A stretch of DNA of 64,000 nucleotides from Margaritifera margaritifera. Lineage: Eukaryota > Mollusca > Bivalvia > Unionida > Margaritiferidae. The notes below the pieces were generated by a model. That model was not told where the DNA came from. It saw only the letters and a list, made by a program, of their open reading frames with translations, and ran no database searches. Shown here piece by piece: positions 11,330 to 23,289 of the stretch (its first letter is position 1; every line of letters begins with the position of its first letter). The stretch is from contig JAQPZY010001129.1 in NCBI GenBank assembly GCA_029931535.1, positions 310,001 to 374,000 of the forward strand, read 5' to 3'. The position numbers and the translations under genes are program-made.

Positions 11330-13806
11330 AATTTAGATCATAATTGTTCAGAATGAGAATGTAGAAAACAAGCAGATTAGGTTGCAGCAATATAATTGTT
11401 GATTACGCAGAGTTTCAAATATAACAATCACGCATGCGTCAAATGAACACAGATGGTCAAAGATAACAATCACACACGCGGCAACACCACGCAGCTAGTT
11501 CCAGTACCAGTTACTGTGGATGTATCATAGTTTGACTAACATATATACATCATGTCATATGGTAATTTGATTTTATAGTGATAACTGAGTATTTTAGAGA
11601 GCTACTCTATTTTAACGTCTGGAAATATACTTTTGATCTGGGCTGAGCACAGAAGGGGCTGCCTTTGTCCAACATGAAATTAACAACTTCAGAAGATCCT
11701 GGCCTTGTACCAGTTGATTATAGCTCGTTTTAAAGAAACGTAATATTTGTCTTTGTTTAGAAATTAACTGTAGCTAATTTCAGAAAGGGACTATAGAGTA
11801 CGAGCGAATAGTCACTGCTTAAGGATGGTTGTATTTTGCCACGACGCAACACATGCAGACTCTACGGTCAATCTGAATCGGGCGAAACATTATCACAAAC
11901 TACTCGCCGGGCAATTTTCTTTCAAAATTTGTCAGGTATGAATAAATGAAAAATAGGAAGCGATCTCACTCCAATATTAATATATAATTTCTACAGTATT
12001 TCTTAAGCCTAGTACTGTCAATTGACCATTTGGCCACACCATATGTCTCATACATTGTTTCAATCGATGACTTAAATGTAATTTAAAGAAAAAAAACATA
12101 TTTGGAGAAAGCGACAAGTACACTAAATCTGGAATGGAATTGAAAATAAAACACAAGAATTAGTGTATTGCTCTATCCATTTTTATAAGATGTCGTATCA
12201 ATTTCCGTGTATCAACAGCAATAAACAGTATTTAATTATGCAATGCGGTATGTTGTAGCTTTAACCGCAAGGATTTTTAGTTACAAGTAGAACATAGTTT
12301 GGATGATGTGAAGGAAAACGTTTATTGAGAAGATTTTAGATGTCATTGTCACGTTCATGTGAGAAGATTTTAAATGCCATAGTCAATAGTCTCCTGCTCA
12401 AATCTGGTATGAATATTTATCACTTGTTACTTTAAGACTCTTTCGAGATAGCACGCTGATTTTACTTATTATTGGCATGTTTTATATTGACATATATGGA
12501 CACAAGATGTGTGGTAGTGAAATTAAATTCGCACACAACAATAAAAATGGAGTAATTAAGTGTTGATTGCCTACTTGTGTATTACTTGTAAATGAGTCAA
12601 AGCGTAATAAAACACGCATGTTTGATAGTTTATCTTCAGTCGTCTATTAAAAACAGTGATTATATCGAGAATATCACATGTACTTTTACCATTATCCATC
12701 AAGCTCACCAGATTTGACTCGCTAATTCGTACAATCACCCAAAAATTGCAACCGTAAATTTACCATTGTAGTCAGTGAAAGAGTATATGTACATAAATCG
12801 TAGCTACACAGAGATCAAAGAATGTTTAATAGAAAAAAAAGGTTATAATACTGTACATGCGTCAGTTGTTTGTTCATTCATTAAAGGGTACTGAAATAGA
12901 AACGTAGGACGGATATAATTAGCATATAGTATAGCACTTTTTGTTCAAGAAAGGAACTAAAATATTTTTGCTTTTAACGTATCAGGAGCAAAAGCTGACG
13001 ATACGATCTTGGTCCCGCGCAAGCGTACAAAGAGATGACGTATGAGCCTAAATATTGATTCTAATTCTAAATTGTATCGGCCAGAACATAAAAAAGACTT
13101 ATCCTTTTAATAATGAACATTAGAATCTCAATGAACCAATCAGAGTGTGTTCCCAATACATTTATCTATATTTATCAAATCAAAAGTCCGATAAATTGAT
13201 TTGTATTTTATTTGCTTATTTTCAATCACAACTGTTCTTCTGTGTATTTTTCCCCAAGTTGATTAGATGCAATGCCTAAAACAATATATTTAATTTCTTT
13301 GATGACTAAAATCCCAATTCAAACTATCTGGCGCATTTTCAATTCTTCCAACTATGTTACGCAACGATTCAGATATTCATATTCTTCTTCGCTACGAGTC
13401 TCACCCCTCAAATGATCTGTGCTATATGTTATCAATATGATTTTTTTAGAGATATATATGCAGAAATTAAAATAATACTCAACGTACCTGAGGCTGTAGA
13501 TGCATCCAAGTCAAATTAAAGAAGGCAATCTTTGTATATGTTAAAACTTAAATAAAAGAAATAAATCACGTTAAACTGACCCACAATGGAAACTTCACAT
13601 TTGTCTGGCTCAGAAAGGGCCGAACAACACTTGATCTTGACATATATTCATACGCCAGTGAAAATTGCTACCAGTCAATTTACATTTATCCTTTCAGTAA
13701 TATTCACGAATCTATGACAATATATAACCAGACTGCAATTTACAAGTAAATTAAATTCTTGACTTCAATGTTTCTTGTTCATGCAGTAAGGCACAACGTA
13801 ATAGGT
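10991..13806. other. Non-coding AT-rich stretch
   Basis: A (GA)n tract lies at 11291-11328. Apart from that no gene, RNA gene or repeat family is recognised in nearly 2.8 kb, and there are no long open frames on either strand. It is the least repetitive part of the left half and could include host regulatory or intronic DNA. Confidence 0.5.
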
Positions 13807-13814
13807 GTGTGCGA

Positions 13815-13970
13815 CAAGTGGCGTACTATGGGTAAATGGGGCCCGTAGCGACGATGATGGCCCAGAATACGAGGCCCGTATTTTTATCAGCTATTTTGGC
13901 GCCCAAAGACCACTGGAGCCCGGGGCAAGCGCCCCGTCCGCCCCCCCCCCCCCCCCGTTAGTACGCTACA
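13815..13970. mobile_element. hAT-type MITE with perfect 8-bp TSD
   Basis: The element begins CAAGTGGCGTACTATGGG and ends CCCGTTAGTACGCTACA. These are imperfect terminal inverted repeats of about 17 bp with the CAnTGGCG-type ends of hAT transposons. It is flanked by identical 8-bp sequences, GTGTGCGA at 13807-13814 and at 13971-13978. An 8-bp duplication is the hAT signature. The 156-bp body encodes nothing and contains GCGCCC and poly-C stretches, so it was mobilised by a transposase supplied elsewhere. Confidence 0.88.
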
Positions 13971-14303
13971 GTGTGCGACATACAGTCTGTTTCTAAAGCT
14001 TGCTCAGAAAATTTCACAACATTTAGGGTCATCTACCGGATAGCTTGGATGGGTTGTATATAGTTCCTGCTCATTTTATTCAAAATTGCTCTATAAACCA
14101 CACAACTTACAATGTAATGGTAAGCAACAGCCAACAGAGATACATTCAGAATCTTACAGTTATATTATTCCATTATTGACGGTAATGCGTTCGCACCTTA
14201 TAAATGCATGAATTAGGACAACGACATTAGTTAGGAGATCTTAAAAGCAAAAATCTTGCTCTATTGTCCATCTGGGAGGCGGGGGGCAGTTGCATTGTCT
14301 ATC

Positions 14304-14305
<2 letters not shown>

Positions 14306-14392
<87 letters not shown>
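14306..14392. repeat. (TA)n microsatellite abutting the 5' LTR
   Basis: About 87 bp of TA dinucleotides directly against the first bases of the LTR. The expansion has probably altered the terminal TG of the LTR (TGTTATGT in the 3' copy, TATTATGT here) and removed any readable target duplication. Confidence 0.95.
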
Positions 14393-14398
<6 letters not shown>

Positions 14399-15134
14399 GT
14401 ACATTGCATTTATAATATGTGTCCATGAGGTAAGTTCTACTTTAGTCATTTTGTAAACAACATATTTACTTCATTTGAGTTCAAGGTCAGTCTTGTTTAC
14501 ATAGCATTTAACAATTAGATTGGAATATTCCATATCTTGATGTGAGAAAAGTCAGGTACACACAGGAAATTTCCATTAGAGTTACTCATATTCGAGAAAT
14601 ATTCTGGCAGGTGACTTATCCTTATATTTATACGGGTTTGGTAAATAAGATTTCATTCCTATACTAAACTTCATATTATTAAGATCAGTCTATTAATTAA
14701 TTTATTTTAGTAATCAGATGTTACAGTTGTGAAAATCAGAGCAAATTCAAAGAAAGGAATTATTTATTTGAAATATTCATTATAATTACTAAAAGTGCTC
14801 ATTCTCATATTGGTTTAATACTTGACTTTGGGATTTATGTGAATTATTTCAAAGATATTCTGGATTACATCATTCAGGCATATCAGAACATTCAAGACTA
14901 CTGATACATCAGGGCATTCAAGGCTACTGGAATTCATTCAGAACATTCTATATTTAGGACTTGTGACTAGGACACTTAGGATTATTGGATTATTTGGATC
15001 TTAATTTGCGTTACTGTAACTGTCTTTTGAATTTTCACTTTAATTGTCTAGAAATAAATTGCTTGTTGATTTTAGTTACATTGTTGGTTTCACTTTCTTT
15101 CTGTCACATTATTTTAAGACCTAGAGTCGTAACA
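14393..15134 (+). mobile_element. 5' LTR of the Gmr1-like retrotransposon
   Basis: A ~742-bp long terminal repeat ending CCTAGAGTCGTAACA, immediately before a primer-binding site. It aligns closely with 20126-20664: shared blocks include TATGTGTCCATGAGGTAA, TTAGTCATTTTGTAAACAAC and CTTGATGTGAGAAAAGTCAG. The substitutions are few, so insertion was much more recent than that of the solo LTR at 350-998. The LTR should hold the promoter and polyadenylation signal; an AATAAA lies near 15053 (in AGAAATAAATTGC). Confidence 0.92.
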
Positions 15135-15139
15135 GAAAT

Positions 15140-15157
15140 TGGGGGCTTGTCCGGGAT
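15140..15157 (+). promoter_or_regulatory. Primer-binding site, tRNA-Pro type
   Basis: TGGGGGCTTGTCCGGGAT lies five bases after the LTR. It is complementary to the 3' end of tRNA-Pro (including the CCA) with a single difference from the familiar retroviral TGGGGGCTCGTCCGGGAT. It is where minus-strand DNA synthesis would start. Confidence 0.88.
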
Positions 15158-15332
15158 CTGAATTTCTTTAAATTGCTATTTACATTGACTTTGTTTCAAA
15201 ATTTTCGTTGTCCCTGGTAAAGATTTTTATTTCACATATTTGAGAAATCTTTAGTGAAACCAGCAAGCATTCACACGGTCATCTAAGGTTGAGAGCTTTG
15301 TTTCAAGTCCTACCCAGGTAGCTTTAGAGTCT

Positions 15333-15582
15333 ATGAAAAAGGACGAGTTGTTTCGTCATGCCAGGCATTATGATCTTTAGCATCTTTGACAAAGCAAGAG
15401 ATAAAGAATATTTTAATTCCATATTTGGTGCGAAAGGAAATTTGGGATAATAGTACTTTGGGTTTGATTGAAAGTCTGTATCTGGCTTTGATATGAAATT
15501 AAAGGAATTACAGCTAAAAAACCAGATGGAATTGGAACTAAGAAAGTTTCAGCTTCAGAAAGAGGAGAGGGTAATAGAAATG

Positions 15583-15626
<44 letters not shown>

Positions 15627-16500
15627 GGAAATGCGGAGAGAGGAGAAGGAGAGACAGTTACAGAGAGAGAGAGAGAGAGAGAAGAAAGGGAAATGCAATA
15701 TATATTCAAAGAATTAGAACTGACAAGCGGAGCACTCCACCCCCACCCCCTTTACACACAAGTTCAGGTTTTGATGTTACCAGATATATTAGGTAAGTAC
15801 CCCCTTTTCAGGAAAGAGAAGTAGATAAATATTTTCTTCACTTTGAGAAAATTGATGCAAACATGAAATGGCCAAGAGAGCGCTGGACTTTGTTATTACA
15901 GAGTGTACTTACTGGCAAAGCTCGTGAAGTCTACACTTCACTGTCGGTACAACAAAATACTGATTATGATGTGGTTAAGGACTACATCTCGAAGGGTTAT
16001 GATTTGGTACCCGAGGCATATCGATAAAAGTTTAGGAATTGTAGAAAAGAAACTGGACAAACTCATGTCGAATTTGCAAGGGAAAAATAACAACTATTTG
16101 ATAGGTGGTGCTCAGCCAAGAAGGTTGATCAAGATTATGATAACCTCAGACAGCTCGTATTACTTCAAGAGTTCAAGAGGTGCATCCATGGTGATGCCAA
16201 GACCTATCTTGACGAGCAGAACGTGGAAACTTTGGAAAATACTGCTCGTATGGTTGATGATTATTCCTTGACTCACAAGGTTTCATTTGTCAATAAGTTT
16301 TCCTCTCAGCAGTATTCTGGTAAAAAAAACATTTAAATCTCCAACGAGTACTTCTAAATTTCAAAACAGCACAACTGTTAGAAATCAAACATAAGACTGA
16401 TCAGAAATCCTTACTTCTTCCTACGTGCACTTATTGTAAAATGAAAGGGTACTTCATTTCTGATTGCTACAGGTTGAAAAAAAGCAACAGAATAAAGACA
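15333..16500 (+). pseudogene. gag: gag of the Gmr1-like element (SCAN-type capsid)
   Basis: An ATG at 15333 opens with MKKDELFRHARHYDL. A charged coiled-coil region follows (15493-15717), inflated by an internal (GA)n tract that encodes Arg-Glu repeats. A capsid part follows, with GKAREVYTSLSVQQ, YDLVPEAYR, QTHVEFARE and DSYSLTHK-like motifs between about 15905 and 16290. These are hallmarks of the gag from which the vertebrate SCAN domain is thought to derive. Near 16430-16475 a zinc knuckle CTYCKMKGYFISDC has Tyr where the metal-binding His should be. Several stops and frameshifts break it, so no capsid can be made. Confidence 0.8.
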
Positions 16501-16917
16501 GAGCTTTTCCAAATGCTCTTATTTCAAAGAGGTCAAGGTCATGGTCTTGTATTGAAAGCAATACATTTGTTGGGTCAAACAAACCCCAGTCTGATTATAT
16601 TTTGGAGACTTATGAACCATTCATTTCAGAAGGTTCTACTGGTGATTCTGCCAAACCTATCCCTATTCAAATATTAAGGGACACAGGAGCTTCTCAGAGA
16701 CTTTTGTTATCAGGTACTTTGCCTTTGTCTGAGAAGTCTTCTTCTTGTGAAAGTGTACTTATTCAGGGAGTAGAGTGCGGCTTTGTATATGTTGGTCTCC
16801 GATGTGTTAATTTGGCATCAGACTTAGTTTCAAGACCTATGACTGTTGTACAGTGACATTTTTACCTATAGAAGGTATCCATTTGTTACCAGGCAATGAC
16901 CTAGCTGAGATAAGGTC
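16501..16917 (+). pseudogene. Aspartic protease region (PR)
   Basis: The frame around 16660-16700 reads PIPIQILRDTGASQRLL, with the DTGA active-site triad of retroviral-type aspartic proteases. The usual hydrophobic partner region follows (VLIQGVECGFV...). A second conserved block, equivalent to the HLLPGNDLA tail, is present in another frame at about 16880-16905, which shows a frameshift after a stop at 16854-16856. The enzyme would have cleaved Gag-Pol. It lies between gag and integrase, in the standard position. Confidence 0.78.
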
Positions 16918-18033
16918 GTGGTTAATCCACTTGTAACTGACAAGCCTTGTTTGGATCAAAAAGTTGATCCTATTGAGATTGAAATCCCTGATTTGTATCC
17001 TGCTTGTGCAGTTACCAGAGGTATGGCAAAAAGAGCTCTTAAGAATAATGTTGATCAGGAAATTATTCCTTTAGCCGACACATTTATTGGTCACTCTTTT
17101 GATGAGGTCACTTTCTCTCCTGATATTGGGCAATCAGAAGGTATTTATCCCAGTGATCCTCTTTTTACAACTCCTTCTCTCTATTCTGATAAGGGTGACA
17201 AAAGACAATCACTTATTGTCTTACATGAACAAGATCCTGAAATCTCCTGTTTGTTTCAGAGGGCTATTAGTGAAACTGAAGCCACACAAGTTGCAGTGTG
17301 TTACTTTGTGAGAAATGAGGTCCTTACGAGAAAATGGAGACCGCCTGATGAACCCGCTGGTGACGAGTAGTCAGTGAGCTATCAAATTGTCGTTCCAACG
17401 TCATATCAACAGGAAATGATTAGTCTATCACACGGAACTCCTTTGGCTGGTCATTTAGGAATCAATAAGACTTATCACAAGATCTTGAATCATTTTTATT
17501 GGCCGAAACTTAAAAGTGATGTTTCTAAATACTGTAGATCTTGTCACACTTGTCAAATGGTAGGAAAACCCAATCAGAAGATACCTAAGGGTCAGCTGCA
17601 ACCTATTCGTGCATTTGATGAACCATTTATCAAAATAAAGGCAGACTGTGTCGGTCCCTTACCTAAGACCAAGTCAGGCAACCAATACTTGTTGACCATC
17701 ATGTTTGCGTCTACAAGATTTCCAGAGGCAATTCCTCCAAGAAATATTAAAACTAAAACCATTGTGAACGCTTTGGTGAAGTTTTGTTTTACACTTGCTG
17801 GCCTTCCCAAATCTGTCCAGTGTGATCAAGGGTCAAATTTTATGTCTGGAATTTTCCAACAAGTTATGCATGAATTAGGCATTAAACAGTTTAATTCTTC
17901 TGCCTATCACCCTGAAAGTCAAGGGGTTTTGGAAAGATTTCACCAAACTTTGAAGATTATGATTCGGTCATATTGCTTTGATACAGGAAAAGATTGGGAT
18001 GAGGGTGTTCAATTTGTTGTTGTTTGCTGTTAA
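16918..18033 (+). pseudogene. Integrase, zinc-binding and catalytic core (INT)
   Basis: After a spacer with LYPACAVTRGMAKR, and a single in-frame TAG at 17368-17370, the frame continues into a complete H2C2 integrase zinc finger (GHLGINKTYH ... YCRSCHTC, about 17446-17555). The DDE core follows: Asp in IKADCVGPLP, Asp in VQCDQGSNFMSG, Glu in SQGVLERFHQTLK. It would insert the element's cDNA. Its position upstream of the reverse transcriptase is the opposite of ordinary Ty3/gypsy order. The frame is lost after 18033. Confidence 0.9.
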
Positions 18034-19018
18034 GGTTCAGTGCAAGAGTCATTAGGTTTTAGTAACTTTTGAACTGTATCTTAGACATACTGTCCGTGGC
18101 CCATTTAAATTATGAAAAGAGAAACTTCGTTCAAATGAAGATTCAAAGATTAATCTTCTTGACTACGTCTCTGATTTAAAATATAAGTTGTCAAAGTCCC
18201 GTAAAGTAGCAAGAAATAATCTTCACACTACTCAGTCAAAAATGAAATTAAGGTATGACAGAAATACACAGGAAAGGAGTTTTAAACCTCGTGAGAAAGT
18301 TCTGGCTCTCTTTCCCATACCTCAGAATCCTCTTCGGGCTAAATTGTATGGTCCTTATACAGTTGAAAAGAAAGTAAATGACTTAAATTATATCATTAAC
18401 ACTCCTGGGAGGCAGAAACAGAAACAACTTTGTCGTATAAATATATTAAAGGAATATTTTGACAGAGATAACCCAGTTAATTATTCAGTTAATTTAGTTG
18501 TACCTGTCCCACACAGTGAGGATGTCAATGATGGAATACAATCTGACTGTAGTGATTTTGGTTTAAGCAACCTTCGGAATTCAGAAATATTGAACAATCT
18601 ATACCAGAAACATTCACATCTACAACAACAGGAAACAAACAAACTACAACAGCTATTACAAGAGTATGAGCTCTTGTTTCCAGATGTTCCTACACGAACA
18701 AATAAAATCTATCATGACGTTGACATTGTAGACTCTACACCTGTGAAACAGCATACTTACAGGATGAACCCACTCAAACAGGAATTTTTGAAAAAAGAAA
18801 TTCAATATTTACTGGAGAATGATTTTATAGAACCAAGTAAAAGTAACTGGAGTTCACCATGTATGTTTGTGCCTAAGCTAGATAATACATTCCGCATGTG
18901 TACTGGCTATAGAAAAGTCAACAGTGTCACCAAAACGGATTCATTTCCAATGCCAAGACTGGATGATTGCATTGATAAATTGGAAATGCGAAATATGTCA
19001 CAAAGTTTGACCTTTTAA
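18034..19018 (+). pseudogene. Integrase C-terminus joined to RT N-terminal half
   Basis: In one continuous frame from 18188 the chain starts with the end of the integrase core linker and passes through a GPY/F module (LYGPYTVEKKVNDLNYI, about 18345-18400). A spacer follows, then reverse transcriptase blocks: VKQHTYRMNPLKQEFLKKE, SNWSSPCMFVPK and FRMCTGYRKVNSV. This one frame proves the INT-RT order. The stretch 18034-18187 links it to the upstream core through at least one frameshift. A further frameshift near 19000 separates it from RT motif A. Confidence 0.9.
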
Positions 19019-19626
19019 AACGATTCTGGCAAATTCCACTCACGAAAAGGGCAGAAGAAATGTCAGCATTTGTAACTCCAGTTGGGCTTTATCAATATAA
19101 AGTCATGCCGTTTGGAATGAAAAATTCTCCGGCAACGTTTCAACGTCTGATGAACATGATAACATCTGATCTAGATAATTGTGACGCGTACATCGATGAC
19201 GTCATTATATACAACGACACATGGAAAGATCACTTGGAAACCAATCGGAAATTCTTTGATCGATTCAGCGACGCAAATCTGATGAATAATTTTAGCAAAA
19301 GTGAGTTTTGCCATGCTTGTGTCACATTTTTAGGACATATTGTGGGACTAGGTCAAGTTAAACCTGTAGAAGCTAAGGTCAAAGCTATATCAGAATTCCC
19401 TGTGCCTGTTTTTAAAAAGCAACTGATGCGACTTTTAGGTATGGATGGATATTATAGGAAATTTTGTTATAATTTTTCCATAATTGCCGAACCTTTGACA
19501 AATTTGTTGAGTAAGAAATCCAAGTTTCATTGGACTGACCAGTGTCAGGACTCCTTTGATAAACTAAAGGCCATGCTTCAGAATGCGCCAGTTCTTTCAG
19601 CACCAAATTTCAGCCAATTATTTTAA
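19005..19626 (+). pseudogene. Reverse transcriptase, catalytic half (RT)
   Basis: Motif A (FDLLKRFWQIPLT, catalytic Asp codon 19009-19011) begins in the frame that continues downstream. It is followed by YQYKVMPFGMKNSPATFQR (block B) and YIDDVIIY (the YxDD catalytic box, about 19189-19212). The thumb and connection follow with FLGHIVG, LLGMDGYYRKF and FHWTDQCQDSFDKLK. All catalytic aspartates remain. A TAA at 19624-19626 separates it from RNase H. Confidence 0.92.
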
Positions 19627-19995
19627 ATGACTGTTGATGCAAGTGATGTAGGGGTTGGTGGAGTATTGATTCAAGAAGACACAAATGGTGTGGACCATTC
19701 TGTGTGCTATTTTTTTCTAAAGAAACTAAACAAGCACCAGAAATATGTTTCCACAGTTGAGAAGGAATGTTTGGCTTTGATATTGGCTTTACAACATTTT
19801 GAAGTGTATGTTACCTCAGCTCTTTCTCCGGTTATTGTATACAGTGATCACAATGCCCTTACTTTCATCAACAAAATGAAAGATAAAAATCGGAGATTGT
19901 TGAGATAGAGTTTAATACTGCAGGAATATAACATTGACATTCGACACATCAGGGGAAAAGACAATGTGATCGCCGATGCAATTTCACGTGCATAG
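19627..19995 (+). pseudogene. RNase H domain (RH) ending pol
   Basis: Motifs TVDASDVGVGGVL (Asp), STVEKECLALI (Glu), VIVYSDHNAL (Asp) and NVIADAISRA (terminal Asp) give a full catalytic set of gypsy-type RNase H, which would remove the RNA template. An in-frame TAG at 19906-19908 lies between the third and fourth motif. The natural stop follows the SRA end at 19993-19995. No env gene lies between it and the 3' LTR. Confidence 0.92.
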
Positions 19996-20115
19996 AGTAT
20001 ATTGCTTTGTTTTGTGTAATTGAGTTAAGTGAAATTTATAAGACATTTTCCGTTGAAATTTTGATTATGCGTATTTAAAAGAAAGCTTTATTGCATCCAT
20101 CGTTCTTTTTCTGTA

Positions 20116-20125
20116 TGAGGGGAGG
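20116..20125 (+). promoter_or_regulatory. Polypurine tract
   Basis: GAGGGGAGG abuts the TG that starts the 3' LTR. It is the expected primer for plus-strand synthesis. Confidence 0.85.
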
Positions 20126-20664
20126 TGTTATGTATATTGAATTTATTATATGTGTCCATGAGGTAATTTATACTTTAGTCATTTTGTAAACAACATATTC
20201 ACTTTCATTTGAGTTCAAGGTCAGTCTTGATTACATAGCATTTAACAATTAGATTGGAATTTTCCACATCTTGATGTGAGAAAAGTCAGGTATGCACAGG
20301 AAATTTCCATTAGAGTTACTCATATTCTAGAATATTCTGGCAGGTGATTTATCCTTATATTTATACAGGTTTGGAAAACAAGATTTCATTCCTATACTAA
20401 ACTTCATATTATTAAGATCAGTGTATTAAGGAATTTATTTTAGTACTCAGATGTTACAATTGTGAAAATCAGAGCAAATTCAGAGAAAGGAATTATTTAA
20501 AATATTCATCGGAATTACTAAAAGTGCTCATTCACATATTGGTTTAATACTTGACTTTGGGATTTATGTGAATTTATTCAAAGATATTCTGGATTACATC
20601 ATTCAGGCATATCAGAATATTCATGACTACTGACACATCAGGATATTCAAGGCTACTGGAATTC
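20126..20664 (+). mobile_element. 3' LTR, truncated
   Basis: It starts TGTTATGTATATTG and matches the 5' LTR up to GGCTACTGGAATTC at 20664. Unrelated sequence (GCTATGTGACAGGGC) follows. The last ~200 bp of the LTR, including its CA end and any target duplication, are missing. The element is therefore 3'-deleted, in addition to its coding breaks. Confidence 0.9.
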
Positions 20665-21489
20665 GCTATGTGACAGGGCATGGACTAACCTAATTGTCAT
20701 TCGTCCGATGGAAGATTCGTTGATATCAGCTTGACCGGAACCATCATCCGTTTGAATAAGCCTTTAAGCTACTTAACTTCAATAAAGAACAGCGGAAATA
20801 TCATTGAGAAGCGTTAATATGATAGACAAATTTCATGTCAAATATACGGGTAGCCCCATTTCTGTCAGACATACTCTTATTATTGTTCCATCATATCGTC
20901 CGTGTACATTAAGCACATGTCTTTTTATTTACGAATAACTTGTTTGTTTGATCATATGAAGTTGTCGGCTCAACTTCGGAAAGTGAAACTTTCTTTCGAC
21001 AGACAGTGATAGGTGGGATAAGTCGAGGCTTTGACAAAAATATTTATTTCATATAATTATCCTGCGCTCTGTGATTCCCTTAGACCAACAAATCCGTACA
21101 AAGGTGGAAACTTTATTACTTTTTTTGTAGGACAAAATGACGCATCAACGAAAATTAACATTCGCAGTAAAATCAGATGATCAATATAACAACAGCTGTA
21201 TAGTCACTGGCATGGAGAGCTCATTTCGACATAGAACCAATTTACTACGTTGTTCAATATACTCTTTATAAACAAATGTGTAATTAATGCATTTTCTATA
21301 TCTTCACCACAAGCATACAATGGATTATCTCACATGGTTAGAATATAAATCATAAGTAAATCATTACAGTTGGTTCTAATTCTAGCAAGCAAAATAAGTC
21401 TGAACTTCAATTTTACTTCTGAATATAGAATTGTTACTTTCACATTTTATTTAATCAGGGAATGTATCCCAGATATGAATAGAAGAGGG
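20665..21489. other. Non-coding stretch after the truncated LTR
   Basis: No gene or known repeat is recognised. It is AT-rich with no long open frame. Its left edge is a deletion or insertion breakpoint of the retrotransposon. Confidence 0.5.
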
Positions 21490-23180
21490 TACAAATTAAC
21501 TTTTTTTCAATTCGAGCAAAATTATTCCTATTTCTAAGGTTAGACCTGTTTTTGTCTCACGAACCAATATAGCAGAAAATCGGCAAGATAAGAAGGTGAG
21601 ACGCCATATACAAGCCATATACAAGTTTATGAGTGTAACACAGTTTAGGACATTTTCGTCTATCTGTACGGGAAGGCGAACCGGTTTCTTAGTACATTTT
21701 ATGACAAGATACTCTTCAAGTAAGAGCATTCGCAATTCTTCCTGCTTTCAATTGTAGGTTTTCTAATTCAAGAATTTTTTCAGCCGAACAGTCATTTTAA
21801 ACAACGTCAGCATTTTCAAGTAAAGAGCGAATGTATGTAAAATATATCCTTTCTTACATTTTTTTTTTTTTTTTGGCTAAATTTATATTTAAATATTTTC
21901 AAGTCATTTATCTTTTTTGCGGTCGACTGGAATATGCTATCAAAATGTTTTCCCCCACAGCATAAACTATTTAATGTTGCGACATGATGTTTCTGTTATT
22001 GAACATAAGATGAAATTGCGTTGTTGAATTTAGTTCAGAAAAAAAACAACAAACAAACAGGCTCTGTCTTTCACGAGGAATACATGACCTCACTTTTGGT
22101 TGGATTTAAAGTGAGCCAATCGCTGCCCTCACCAATCGCCAATCGTTTGTAAATCTGTAATCAATACATATTCAATTTCGTAAGTATCATTCAGTGAATA
22201 AGCCAGTGAGCTATCATCAACGAAGAGTCTCGTTACATTCAAGAGGGTGTGTCGCGTTCATCAATAATGTGCACAATAAATAATAACGGATCTAAGACAT
22301 GCAGCACGACAGCGAAAACATGTTGGCTACTGGATTCAGCAGTATTTAAAAACCTGTTTCGACTTTGTATATAGGTAATAAGAGAACCAATCAATAAGAG
22401 AACGCCATAACACTTTAATTTATGATCAGACCTTGTATGGCATACTCGATCAAATGATTAAGAGACATCACAAAAGACCAGATACATGTCATCCTTATTG
22501 TATCTAGCGCAGCGCATATGCTATGATACGTATCTATGAGATGAAATATTGTTGAATTGTTGGGATAAAAAAAAACGGATTGATATTTGAATATAAGATC
22601 ATCTGAGTATAGGGAGTTGTGAGATGCTTAAAAATAATTCTTTCCAGAACTTTTCCAACACAACTCAATAAGCAATTAGGTATGTAACTTTTGAGGATCA
22701 CTCGTATCTCCATTGTATACACTGGCATTACTTTTGAGGTTTTCAATAAAGATGGAAACACTTTTTTAACAAGAGACATGTGGAATAGAATACAGAGTGT
22801 TTAACTGTGGATGAGACCGTTCCTTTGTGCATCTGGTGACTTATTTTGTCCACTCCACATGCTCTGTGAGTGGAGAAGGTATTGATTACATGAAGAATGT
22901 ATTGTTCTGTTATTACAATATTAGTAAGTTTGTATTAGTTCTCAAATGTATATTCGGTAGATTCACATTAGTGTCATCAGCCTTAAAGAAATTAAGACAT
23001 TCTGCTTTTTCGACATCAGAAAATGCTACATATAGAGAACCGGTGTTAGTGCTTCTGAGTGGTGGTACTGTGGTTAAAATTGTTCTTTGACGAAGAGATG
23101 CATAATAGACTTTCGAGTCTACTCGAATGCTATCAACATTCTCCAAGTTGTGAATAAACTTTTCCTTCACCATTTTTTTC
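21490..23180 (-). pseudogene. LINE-C linker and reverse transcriptase remnant
   Basis: On the minus strand, from the right: a linker with ADDTNVNLP (near 22960); RT block FPSLLKTSKVMPVY and LLSCVGKVLERIIFKHL (22620-22770); a motif-A type CDVS-SFDRVWHT block with one stop (about 22430-22475); VLDPLLFIVHIID (about 22270, equivalent to the GSVLGPLLF block); and a degraded VDDSS catalytic box (about 22210). The 21500-21735 stretch probably holds the C-terminal end. The motifs are in order but frameshifted. It is distinct in sequence from LINE-B. Confidence 0.75.
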
Positions 23181-23289
23181 TTGTGATAATTGACTTTTAT
23201 TAGGGTTTTTTCCCATTGATTATGATTATTGCTATTAATTACTATTTGTTCGTGCGATCACGCTTCCTGTTTGTTCAACGTATCGTTCA

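Noticed and set aside
20116..20664. Env gene downstream of pol
   Set aside because: Only about 120 bp separate the pol stop from the polypurine tract, too little for an envelope gene.
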